Part shown: positions 37,518-44,577 of the stretch, in pieces
How the letters are laid out: the number at the start of each line of letters is the position of its first letter
How positions within the stretch are numbered: the stretch's first letter is position 1
Assembly (NCBI GenBank): GCA_964611755.1
Contig: CAZTBB010000002.1
Coordinates: 42,769 to 106,768 of the forward strand
Direction: 5' to 3'
Length of the DNA: 64,000 nt
Source of the DNA: CAZTBB01 sp964611755
GTDB taxonomy: Bacteria > Pseudomonadota > Alphaproteobacteria > Micavibrionales > Micavibrionaceae
Notes under the pieces: model-generated
Database searches by the model: none
What the model was told of the DNA's origin: nothing
What the model saw: the letters and a program-made list of their open reading frames with translations, nothing else
Program-made: the position numbers and the translations under genes

Positions 37518-37527
37518 TATTCGAATA
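37518..37527. promoter_or_regulatory. Palindrome TATTCGAATA, candidate LysR operator
   Basis: A perfect 10-base palindrome 18 bases upstream of the lysR start and about 90 bases before the pirin gene. LysR proteins bind dyad sequences in divergent promoters, so this is a plausible site; no binding data are implied. Confidence 0.4.
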
Positions 37528-37615
37528 GTAATGTTCTGATTAAGTATATTATCAAATTTTAAGGGATAATCTATAGTTAATTTATAAGTTCAATTATTTT
37601 GTAAAGGAGAAAGCC

Positions 37616-38317
37616 ATGATTACAAAACGTTACAGAGATGAGCGCGGTCCAACTGACGCTGGCTGGCTCAAAAGTATGCACACATTTTCATTTGGTCATT
37701 ATCAAGACCCCGCGCATATGGGGTTTGGCCCGTTGCGTGTGATTAATGAGGACCGGGTTATCCCGGGTGCTGGGTTTGGTGCCCACCCTCACAGCAATAT
37801 GGAGATTATTTCCTATGTGTTGGATGGTGCACTGGCTCATAAAGACAGTATGGGTAATGGTTCTACGATCAAGCCCGGCGACATTCAGATTATGAGTGCC
37901 GGCAAAGGCGTAACACATAGTGAGTTTAATGCCTCCGATAGTGATGAGGTTCATTTTCTGCAAATCTGGATTATGCCTGATGTTGCAAATGAGAACCCGG
38001 ATTATCAGCAAAAAAGCTTTGATCCCGAGGAGATGCACAACCAATTCCGTGTTGTGATTTCCCCGAAGGGCGAAGATGAGTCGTTAACCATCAAGCAAGA
38101 TGCCAAAATGTTGTCCGGTCGCTTTGATGAGGGCGCAGAATTATCTGTTCCTCTTCAATCTAACCGCAAATATTGGTTGCAGGTGGCCAAAGGCATAGCC
38201 GAGCTTAATGGTGAGAAAGCCTCTGCCGGTGATGGGTTTGCCATTTCGGAGGAAGACGCTATTTCACTAAAATCAGTAACAGAATCTGAGATACTGTTGT
38301 TTGATTTGCCAGCATAG
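37616..38317 (+). CDS. Pirin-family protein (YhhW-type quercetinase-like)
   Basis: 233 residues forming a bicupin. The metal-binding set of the family is intact: H57 and H59 in GFGAHPHSNMEI, H101 and E103 in GVTHSEFN. The C-terminal cupin is reduced, as in YhhW. Relatives show quercetin 2,3-dioxygenase activity in vitro; the cellular role is often linked to redox or aromatic stress. A strong ribosome site AAAGGAG at 37603-37609 precedes ATG 37616. First of a two-gene unit with the nitroreductase, 17 bases apart, divergent from a LysR gene. Confidence 0.93.
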   Translation: MITKRYRDERGPTDAGWLKSMHTFSFGHYQDPAHMGFGPLRVINEDRVIPGAGFGAHPHSNMEIISYVLDGALAHKDSMGNGSTIKPGDIQIMSAGKGVTHSEFNASDSDEVHFLQIWIMPDVANENPDYQQKSFDPEEMHNQFRVVISPKGEDESLTIKQDAKMLSGRFDEGAELSVPLQSNRKYWLQVAKGIAELNGEKASAGDGFAISEEDAISLKSVTESEILLFDLPA

Positions 38318-38334
38318 TAACAAGAAAGGATTAT

Positions 38335-38940
38335 ATGATGGATACCCTACAAGCAATTAGAGAACGCAGAGCCGTGAAACATTACGACCCCGATTTCGTA
38401 ATGCCGCAAAGCGATAGAGATGAACTTCTGGAGCTGGCTCTGCAATCTCCAACATCATTTAATCTTCAAAATTGGCGCTTTGTTTTAGCCGAGGATGAGG
38501 AGCAAAAGAAAAAGCTGAGAGAGGCGGCTTGGGATCAGGCTCAAGTTACTGATGCTTCGCTGACATTTGTTCTTTGTGCCGATGTAAAGGCGTGGGATAA
38601 AGATCCGGCGCGCTATTGGAAAGATGCTCCGCAAGAGGCGCAAGATATTCTTGTTCCGCTGATTAAGCCTTTTTATGCCGATAAAGAATGGCAGCAACGT
38701 GATGAAGCGATGCGTTCTGTCGGGATTGTGGCACAAACATTAATGTTGGCCGCCAAGGCAAAGGGCTATGATAGTTGCCCTATGATTGGCTTTGATACGG
38801 ACAAGGTTGCCGAGATCATCAATCTTCCTGATGATTATGTAATCGGGATGATGTTGGTTATCGGTAAGGCCGCTAAGCCGGCCTGGCCAAAACCCGGCCA
38901 GCTTCCTTTGGATGATGTGCTGGTGACAAATAAGTTTTAA
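38335..38940 (+). CDS. Nitroreductase-family flavoprotein
   Basis: 201 residues. FMN-binding pattern of the family: N-terminal RERRAVKHYDPDF, SPTSFNLQNWRFVLA, then GIVAQTLMLAAKAKGYDSCPMIGFD (in part) and C-terminal GKAAKPAWPKPGQLPLDDV. It probably reduces quinones or nitroaromatics with NAD(P)H as a homodimer. The start could be either of two adjacent ATGs (38335, 38338). Co-transcribed with the pirin gene and closed by a strong terminator at 38972-39010. Context with LysR and pirin suggests detoxification of electrophiles. Confidence 0.9.
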   Translation: MMDTLQAIRERRAVKHYDPDFVMPQSDRDELLELALQSPTSFNLQNWRFVLAEDEEQKKKLREAAWDQAQVTDASLTFVLCADVKAWDKDPARYWKDAPQEAQDILVPLIKPFYADKEWQQRDEAMRSVGIVAQTLMLAAKAKGYDSCPMIGFDTDKVAEIINLPDDYVIGMMLVIGKAAKPAWPKPGQLPLDDVLVTNKF

Positions 38941-38971
38941 TCTCTCCCCTGAAAAGAAAAGAGACCTATTG

Positions 38972-39010
38972 ATGAGCGTTACCAAAAAACACGGTAACGC
39001 TCATTTTTTT
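38972..39010 (+). terminator. Rho-independent terminator after the nitroreductase gene
   Basis: A perfect 12-base stem ATGAGCGTTACC (38972-38983) / GGTAACGCTCAT (38993-39004), 9-base loop, then a T-run to 39010. It ends the pirin-nitroreductase transcript; the aceA stop codon abuts it on the other strand. Confidence 0.88.
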
Positions 39011-40676
39011 ATTCGGCAGCAATCACGGCTTCAGTTTTTTTTTCTGATGGCTGTGATTTCATATCAAACTGGTTCATGGTGTTTTTCTTACCTCCAGCTT
39101 TGAGCGCGCGTTCGCCTGCTACCATCTCTTTGAAGCTGTCACCAATGTCTGATCCCACTTCATGCTGGTGCTTCACGGCGGAAACACCGGCTCTGATTTC
39201 TTCGCGCTGGACGCGGTTCACATAGGCCAGCATTTTGTCGTCGCCAAAATAGCCGCGGGAGAGATCATCCATGGATTTGGCTGTGAGGTGGAAGGTCGGC
39301 AGTGTAATGAGGTTGTGGAAGACACCGGCTTTAAGTGCCAGATCGGTCTGGAATGATTTGAGCTGTGCATCGGCTTCTTGGCCGATTTTATCATCATCAT
39401 ATTGTTGATCCATGAGCGCAACATCATCGGGATAATCATTTTCTGTGATTTTGCCTTCCTCGATCCAGCGCGCGCGAATTTGCTGTCTGAGTTTCAATGT
39501 CCAGTTAAAGGATGGGGAGTTGTTGTAGGCCAGCTTGGCATAAGGAACAACCTTGCGGATCTCATCAACCATTGATCCTATGGCGTCGACATCGGGTGTG
39601 GCTGTTTCGATCCAGAGCATATCGGCACCGCCCAATGTCATGCTGGTGATGCAGTCTTCAATGACACGATCGCGGCCCGAACCTTCCTTGAATTTGAACA
39701 ACCCGTTCGGCAGGCGCACCGGGCGCACCAGCTTGCCATCAAACTGCAGAGCCACCTCGCCATCTTCCAACGGTTTGTCTGCGCTAATCTCTTCGGTCTC
39801 CAGCCATTTCGTATATTCATAGGCCAGATCACCCTTATGGTCAGAGACAGGGATTTTTTGTGTCAGGCCGGCGCCCAGAGAATCTGTGCGCGCGACAATC
39901 ACGCCATCATCCACGCCAAGTTCTTCAAAGGCCATACGCACAGCGCGGAGCTTTTCGATAAACTCCTCGCGCGGCACAGTGACCTTACCATCTTGGTGGC
40001 CGCATTGCTTCGCATCGGAGACCTGGTTCTCGATTTGAATACAGCATGCTCCAGCTTTGATCAGTTCCTTGGCCAGCAAATAGGTGGCATGTTCATTCCC
40101 GAAACCGGCATCAATATCGGCCACAATCGGCACAACATGGGTTTCAAAATTATCAATCTGATCAATAATCGCATTTATATCCGCATCGCTCGCATTCTCT
40201 TCGCGCGCTGCATTCAAGGCTTTGAACAAGTCATTCAAGGCCACTTCATCGGCTTGACGCAAAGAGGTGTAGATTTCCTGAATGAGATCCGCGACGGCGG
40301 TTTTTTCATGCATGCTTTGATCGGGTAAATGCCCGAAGCGGTTACGCAAGCCCGCAATCATCCAGCCACTTAAATAAACATACGTGCCTTTGGCGGTGCC
40401 CTTCATGCGCTTGACCGATTTTATCATTTGCTGGGCATGGAAGCCGGACCAGCAACCCAATGACTGGGTGAAATTCGATGGATCTTTATCATAGGCGGCC
40501 ATATCGGCGCGCATCACGGTGGCCATCTCTTTGGCAATGTCGAGATGCGTTTCATAGGTGTTTTGTAATTTGAGCTGGGCAATATGCTCGATGGCAATGC
40601 CGCTTGATGTATGCGGGCCGCCATGGCGTTTTTCCAATTGTGCAATTAACTCTTTATATGTGGGCTTATGTGTCAT
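39009..40676 (-). CDS. aceA: Isocitrate lyase (long Pseudomonas-type subfamily)
   Basis: It cleaves isocitrate to glyoxylate and succinate, the first step of the glyoxylate shunt. 555 residues, well above the 434 of E. coli and close to the ~530-residue Pseudomonas type. The catalytic cysteine lies in AKQCGHQDGKVTVP near residue 222; nearby are the metal-binding DIDAGFGNE and the C-terminal helical extension with RAGVSAVKHQHEVGSD. A very good ribosome site (GGAGGTGAC) precedes ATG 40676. It is the second gene of an aceB-aceA operon, 30 bases after aceB. Carbon supply from acetate or fatty acids is implied. Confidence 0.95.
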   Translation of the reverse strand: MTHKPTYKELIAQLEKRHGGPHTSSGIAIEHIAQLKLQNTYETHLDIAKEMATVMRADMAAYDKDPSNFTQSLGCWSGFHAQQMIKSVKRMKGTAKGTYVYLSGWMIAGLRNRFGHLPDQSMHEKTAVADLIQEIYTSLRQADEVALNDLFKALNAAREENASDADINAIIDQIDNFETHVVPIVADIDAGFGNEHATYLLAKELIKAGACCIQIENQVSDAKQCGHQDGKVTVPREEFIEKLRAVRMAFEELGVDDGVIVARTDSLGAGLTQKIPVSDHKGDLAYEYTKWLETEEISADKPLEDGEVALQFDGKLVRPVRLPNGLFKFKEGSGRDRVIEDCITSMTLGGADMLWIETATPDVDAIGSMVDEIRKVVPYAKLAYNNSPSFNWTLKLRQQIRARWIEEGKITENDYPDDVALMDQQYDDDKIGQEADAQLKSFQTDLALKAGVFHNLITLPTFHLTAKSMDDLSRGYFGDDKMLAYVNRVQREEIRAGVSAVKHQHEVGSDIGDSFKEMVAGERALKAGGKKNTMNQFDMKSQPSEKKTEAVIAAE

Positions 40677-40706
40677 TATGTCACCTCCATCTTTCTGTTC
40701 AAAGGT

Positions 40707-42365
40707 TTAACCATCCACTGTTGTAAGGTGCTTATAAGCGCTTTGCGGGATAAAGGCGGCCAACTCATCCGAGAGGACCATCTCGCGCAGCAAATCTTTC
40801 GCTGTTATTAGATGTGCACTGAGTGCAGCATTATTCGATATCTGGGAGGCCAGCGCATCAAATTCATCTTGCAAAGCCGTTTCAAATAATTCTTTTGTCA
40901 TGATAATGGCTTCGGCATTTTTATCCTTGACCGGTGCTCCGAATTTAATCCATTGCCAGAGTTGGACACGGCAAATTTCAGCGGTGGCCATGTCTTCCAT
41001 TAAATTATGGATGGGCACAGCGCCACGGCCATCAAGCCATGCACTCATATATTGAAGGGCAACATTGATATTCATGCGGATCCCCTCTTCGGTAATATTG
41101 GCGCGGTGGGGGATTAAAAGCTCTTTGGCTGTGGGTGCTTCTTCCGGGCAATCTTTATCGATATTATTGGCACCTGATAGATATTGATCGAAAATCTCCA
41201 TGGCCGGGTGTACTAATGCCGGGTGTGCGACCCATGTGCCATCATGCATCAACTTGGCTTCGCGTAATTTGTCTGCGCGCACCTTATCAATGGCTGCTTC
41301 ATTGGCCGCCGGATCATTCTTGATCGGGATCTGCGCGGCCATCCCGCCCATCGCATGCGCCCCGCGTTTATGGCAGGTTTTAATGAGCAGCACACAATAG
41401 GCTTTGAGGAAGTCTTTATCCATTGTTACGTCCGCACGGTTTGGCAAAATATGATCCGGATGGTTACGCAATGTTTTGATGTAGCTGAAAATATAATCCC
41501 AGCGCCCACAATTCAGTCCGGCGACATGGTCTTTTAATTCATAGAGGATTTCATCCATCTCAAAGGCGGCCGGTAAAGTTTCAATCAAGACAGTGGCCTT
41601 AATCGTGCCCTTCGGGATGCCGAGACGGTTTTGCGCATACACAAAAATATCATTCCACAGCCGCGCTTCGAGATGGCTTTCGAGCTTGGGGATATAATAA
41701 AACGGGCCCATGGCTTTTTGTGTCAGAGTCTTGCCCGTATTAAAAATGTGCAGGCCGAAATCAACAAAGCTGCCGGATAGGGGGCGTCCGTCAATCTCCA
41801 GATGCGCTTCGTCCAGATGCAGACCGCGCGGGCGCACAATAAGCAAAGCGGGGTTATCACCAACGCGATACTCTTTTCCCGTTTTGGGGTCGGTAAATTC
41901 CAGCGCATCATTCGCATAGTCAATCACATTGATCTGCCCTTGAACAATATTGTCAAAATTCGGCGCTGTCGCATCTTCAAAATCGCCCATGAAGATTTTG
42001 GCCCCGCTATTTAAGGCGTTGATCATCATTTTACGATCAACAGGGCCGGTAATTTCGACGCGCCTGTCTTGCAATGCTTCCGGTACGGGGGCAATTTTCC
42101 AATCCGATTGTCGTATTGATTCTGTCTCGGGGTTAAAGTTTGGCTTTTCGCCTTTATCAAATCGCTTCTGACGCTCTTCGCGTGCCTTGAGAAGTTCGCG
42201 GCGGCGATCCCCAAATTTTGTTTCTAAATCGGCAAGGAAGGCCAGCGCTTCTGCGCTTAAAATACGCTCAATATCCGGCGTTCGTGGCACACGAAGTTGT
42301 ATTCTCTGGTCATGATTGGTAATGGCTTGCTGGGGGGATTCCTGCGGACCGGCTTCGGATGTCAT
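40707..42365 (-). CDS. aceB: Malate synthase A
   Basis: It condenses glyoxylate with acetyl-CoA to malate, completing the glyoxylate shunt. 552 residues, the expected size for isoform A. Signature blocks: KIFMGDFEDATAPNFDN, RPRGLHLDE, GPFYYIPKLESHLEARLWND (in part), ATVLIETLPAAFEMDEIL and CGRWDYIFSYIKTL. ATG 42365 was chosen because AGGAAAGGAAGAG precedes it; an in-frame ATG at 42392 would add nine basic residues without a ribosome site. First gene of the operon with aceA. Candidate promoter and operator at 42421-42450. Confidence 0.95.
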   Translation of the reverse strand: MTSEAGPQESPQQAITNHDQRIQLRVPRTPDIERILSAEALAFLADLETKFGDRRRELLKAREERQKRFDKGEKPNFNPETESIRQSDWKIAPVPEALQDRRVEITGPVDRKMMINALNSGAKIFMGDFEDATAPNFDNIVQGQINVIDYANDALEFTDPKTGKEYRVGDNPALLIVRPRGLHLDEAHLEIDGRPLSGSFVDFGLHIFNTGKTLTQKAMGPFYYIPKLESHLEARLWNDIFVYAQNRLGIPKGTIKATVLIETLPAAFEMDEILYELKDHVAGLNCGRWDYIFSYIKTLRNHPDHILPNRADVTMDKDFLKAYCVLLIKTCHKRGAHAMGGMAAQIPIKNDPAANEAAIDKVRADKLREAKLMHDGTWVAHPALVHPAMEIFDQYLSGANNIDKDCPEEAPTAKELLIPHRANITEEGIRMNINVALQYMSAWLDGRGAVPIHNLMEDMATAEICRVQLWQWIKFGAPVKDKNAEAIIMTKELFETALQDEFDALASQISNNAALSAHLITAKDLLREMVLSDELAAFIPQSAYKHLTTVDG

Positions 42366-42420
42366 GGCTCTTCCTTTCCTGCGGGTTGCCATGCTGATGT
42401 GTGCAGAGCAACATATATTT

Positions 42421-42450
42421 ATTATAGAGCAATTTATGTGCCATGCACAA
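42421..42450 (-). promoter_or_regulatory. Candidate aceBA promoter with overlapping inverted repeat
   Basis: On the minus strand a perfect TATAAT (42426-42421) has TTGTGC (42450-42445) 18 bases upstream. The -35 part is covered by the inverted repeat TGTGC-CAT-GCACA (42437-42449), a likely operator position for a repressor or activator of the glyoxylate shunt. Confidence 0.4.
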
Positions 42451-42593
42451 AAAATAGATCATTTTTTATTTTATTATTGTTAAACAACACCTTAATCTGT
42501 GGATATGGCTTGATGATTGCAAAAAACAGGCCAGAATCACCCCTCAGAATTGAATAATTTATGCTTTTTTATAGTTTAAAGTCAGCTTTTTAT

Positions 42594-42623
42594 TTGACAT
42601 AACTTTTATATCTTTGTTATGAT
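42594..42623 (+). promoter_or_regulatory. Strong sigma-70-like promoter for the first small hydrophobic protein
   Basis: TTGACA (42594-42599), 18-base spacer, TATGAT (42618-42623). It sits within TTTTTATTTGACATA (42587-42601), which recurs exactly at 43051-43065 before the second small gene. Confidence 0.55.
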
Positions 42624-42657
42624 CCCGCTTAAGAATTATGAGTATGGGACAAATGCA

Positions 42658-42948
42658 ATGAACACGGAACAAGTTCTGGAAAGCGGAAAGAAATGGGGAC
42701 TGACGGCGGCCTTTGGATTGGCAGCCGTAACGGCGGCTTGTTTTGGCCAGCTTCCCCTTGCCGGGGCATTGGCCTTGAAGGCCGGTTTCTTTGGTGTCTC
42801 CCGCAGCTTAAGGGAATTTTCAGACCATACATCGGATATTCACCTGGCCGGGTCATCTAAGAATGCCGCACTGGCCGTGCATGCTCTTGGTATCGTGAGT
42901 TTATTAACGCTCGCGCCCTATGCAGCGCCTTTGGCAGTCATGGCTTAA
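42658..42948 (+). CDS. Small hydrophobic protein (96 aa), unknown
   Basis: Not recognised. Two hydrophobic Ala/Gly/Leu-rich segments at about 13-42 (AAFGLAAVTAACFGQLPLAGALALKAGFF in part) and 66-94 (AALAVHALGIVSLLTLAPYAAPLAV in part) flank a polar middle (SRSLREFSDHTSDIHLAGSS). Probably an inner-membrane protein. ATG 42658 has a GGGA site nine bases before; an in-frame ATG at 42619 lies inside the promoter's -10 box and is rejected. Own strong promoter. The next gene encodes another Gly/Ala-rich protein of like size behind a near-copy of this promoter, so the two may be related in use. Confidence 0.6.
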   Translation: MNTEQVLESGKKWGLTAAFGLAAVTAACFGQLPLAGALALKAGFFGVSRSLREFSDHTSDIHLAGSSKNAALAVHALGIVSLLTLAPYAAPLAVMA

Positions 42949-43057
42949 TGCACCGATAGAGCTTTGTAGCAGCCAAGAATCATCACTAAAAAACATGTCA
43001 CGCCCTCGCTGATGACATGAAACATATCTTTTTATAATAAAAATATATAGTTTTTAT

Positions 43058-43087
43058 TTGACATAGCATTTTTATTGCTTTAAGAAT
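43058..43087 (+). promoter_or_regulatory. Promoter-like copy before the second small Gly/Ala-rich gene
   Basis: TTGACA (43058-43063), 18-base spacer, AAGAAT (43082-43087). The 15 bases TTTTTATTTGACATA at 43051-43065 equal those at 42587-42601 upstream of the preceding small gene. Confidence 0.45.
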
Positions 43088-43165
43088 CCGAAAACATAAA
43101 CCGTGAATACGTTAAATAATATTCACATAATAAAAAAATACCAGATCGGAAAAAGGAGTAAAGAA

Positions 43166-43462
43166 ATGGTTGCAAGTATTTTTAATGGCGCCAAGAACGC
43201 CATCACAAAAGCCCCGGGCGATGCCGCCAGATGGGTCAAAGAAAATGGCGTGGATGCTGGCCTGGCTATTGGCTATGGCGGTGCTGCTGTTGTGTCATAC
43301 AATGTTGGTGCTATCCCGCTGGGTATCGCTTTTACCGGTGCTGCGGTTGGTCATGCCGGTGAAGTTGGCGTCAAGGGAGGCCCGCAAAAAACATTTAAAA
43401 CAATGCAAAAATTGGGACCGGCAGGCGCGCTTGCCAGTGTTGGTATTCCAAACGTCTTCTAA
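43166..43462 (+). CDS. Small Gly/Ala-rich protein (98 aa), unknown
   Basis: Not recognised. It starts with an amphipathic basic region (MVASIFNGAKNAITKAPGDA) and then has a long Gly/Ala-rich hydrophobic stretch at about 34-64 with GYGGAAVVSYNVGAIPLG, ending in KLGPAGALASVGIPNVF. The glycine pattern recalls membrane-active small proteins, but no bacteriocin leader or partner genes are seen. The start is well set: AAGGAG at 43153-43158, seven bases before ATG 43166; a GTG 63 bases upstream is rejected. A hairpin at 43487-43520 probably ends the transcript. Confidence 0.6.
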   Translation: MVASIFNGAKNAITKAPGDAARWVKENGVDAGLAIGYGGAAVVSYNVGAIPLGIAFTGAAVGHAGEVGVKGGPQKTFKTMQKLGPAGALASVGIPNVF

Positions 43463-43486
43463 AAGATAATAAATTTACCCTAAAAA

Positions 43487-43520
43487 AATGGCCCTGCTGG
43501 CTTTGCCGGTGGGGCATTTT
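43487..43520 (+). terminator. Probable terminator hairpin
   Basis: A stem built from ATGGCCCTGCTGG and CCGGTGGGGCAT with mismatches, preceded by an A-run and followed by TTTT. It lies 25 bases after the small Gly/Ala-rich gene and before tRNA-Tyr, and may act in both directions. Confidence 0.5.
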
Positions 43521-43544
43521 CATTTGTGATAGATATAATGTAAG

Positions 43545-43629
43545 TGGTGGAGGGAGTAGGATTCGAACCTACGTACGCAATGCGGGCAGATTTACAGTCT
43601 GCTGCCTTTAACCACTCGGCCATCCCTCC
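43545..43629 (-). tRNA. tRNA-Tyr (anticodon GTA)
   Basis: 85 bases including an encoded CCA. Acceptor GGAGGGA pairs with TCCCTCC, discriminator A; the anticodon stem-loop is GCAGA-CTGTAAA-TCTGC giving GTA; a long variable arm (class II, as bacterial tRNA-Tyr) and the T-loop GGTTCGAATCC are present. Single gene on the minus strand facing rlmB. Confidence 0.96.
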
Positions 43630-43715
43630 AATGCGGATTTGCTCGACGCGTAATTTAAGCGCCTAAGAAAATGGATTTTGCTTTTGAAGTCAAGTATGCA
43701 ATTCTCTTTTTGGTT

Positions 43716-44564
43716 ATGAATTCGAAAAAAAATAAATCTAAACATGGCAAAGGCCGCTTCGGCGCTCCGCAGAAACGGGGCGAGAGGCCACAAAAACCGC
43801 GCGCGGAGGCCAGTCTTGACCCACGCTGGGCGCGCCCGAACCTCTATGGGTTCCATGCGGTGCGTGAAGCGTGGCTGAACGCGGATCGTTCGGTTAGCGC
43901 ACTTTATGTCACCGAGCAGGCGGCCAGTTCTTTCGAGGATGATTATCACCAAGCCCGGCGCGATGGTTTAACGCGCCCGGATGCGTTCATGATATCTAAA
44001 GAGCAAATGACCAAGCTGTGCCCGCAAGGCGCCGTGCATCAGGGCATTGCCATGGCCTGCTCGGAATTGCCTGAATTGAGTGCGCGGGATTTGGCGATTC
44101 GCTGCGCCGATAAGGAACGCGCTGTGCTGGTGATGCTTGATCAAGTGACGGATCCGCATAATGTAGGCGCGATTTTGCGCTCGGCCTCGGCCTTTGGTGC
44201 CGATGGGGTGATCATGCAATCGCGCCATGCGCCGGATTTGGAAGGGGTGTTGGCCAAGACGGCGTGCGGAGCGCTGGATCATATTGGCGTGGCCTATGAA
44301 ACAAATTTGTCGCGCGCCATAGAACAGCTCAAAGAGGATGGGTTTTTCGTGATTGGTCTGGATGAGCGCGGGGATGAGCTTGGGCATTTTAATCCGGATG
44401 GTAAAACGGTGTTGGTGCTCGGGGCTGAAGGGCCCGGCTTGCGCCGCTTGATTAAAGAGAATTGTGACCAGCTTTTGAGGTTGCCGACGCAAGGCACTAT
44501 TCAGAGTCTCAACGTTTCCAATGCCGCCGCTGTGAGCCTTTATGCGTTGATAAGCAAGGGATGA
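43716..44564 (+). CDS. rlmB: TrmH/SpoU-family RNA 2'-O-methyltransferase (RlmB-like)
   Basis: 282 residues. The N-terminal tail is Lys/Arg-rich and low complexity; then follow the L30e-like RNA-binding domain (YGFHAVREAWLN) and the SPOUT knotted domain with motif 1 DPHNVGAILRSASAFG, motif 2 VLGAEGPGLRRL and motif 3 QSLNVSNAAAVSLY. It uses SAM to methylate a ribose, by similarity G2251 of 23S rRNA; another RNA target cannot be excluded. ATG 43716 is chosen; a start 45 bases earlier would add a hydrophobic stretch unlike the family. No clear ribosome site. Thirteen bases before polA. Confidence 0.88.
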   Translation: MNSKKNKSKHGKGRFGAPQKRGERPQKPRAEASLDPRWARPNLYGFHAVREAWLNADRSVSALYVTEQAASSFEDDYHQARRDGLTRPDAFMISKEQMTKLCPQGAVHQGIAMACSELPELSARDLAIRCADKERAVLVMLDQVTDPHNVGAILRSASAFGADGVIMQSRHAPDLEGVLAKTACGALDHIGVAYETNLSRAIEQLKEDGFFVIGLDERGDELGHFNPDGKTVLVLGAEGPGLRRLIKENCDQLLRLPTQGTIQSLNVSNAAAVSLYALISKG

Positions 44565-44577
44565 GGGCTGGACAGAG

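Noticed and set aside
39990..40015. KQCGH instead of KKCGH in isocitrate lyase as a defect
   Set aside because: The long Pseudomonas-type subfamily, to which the length also points, is known to me with this variant; catalytic Cys is kept.
42994..43019. CATGTCA/TGACATG hairpin after the first small hydrophobic gene as a terminator
   Set aside because: Seven-base stem but no T-run directly after it; too weak to list.
43545..43629. tRNA-Tyr as attachment site of an integrated element
   Set aside because: No integrase gene and no repeat of the tRNA 3' end was noticed nearby; neighbours are core genes on one side and two small genes on the other.
43608..43952. Minus-strand open frame overlapping tRNA-Tyr and rlmB
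   Set aside because: It runs through the tRNA gene and the rlmB 5' end; not a credible gene.
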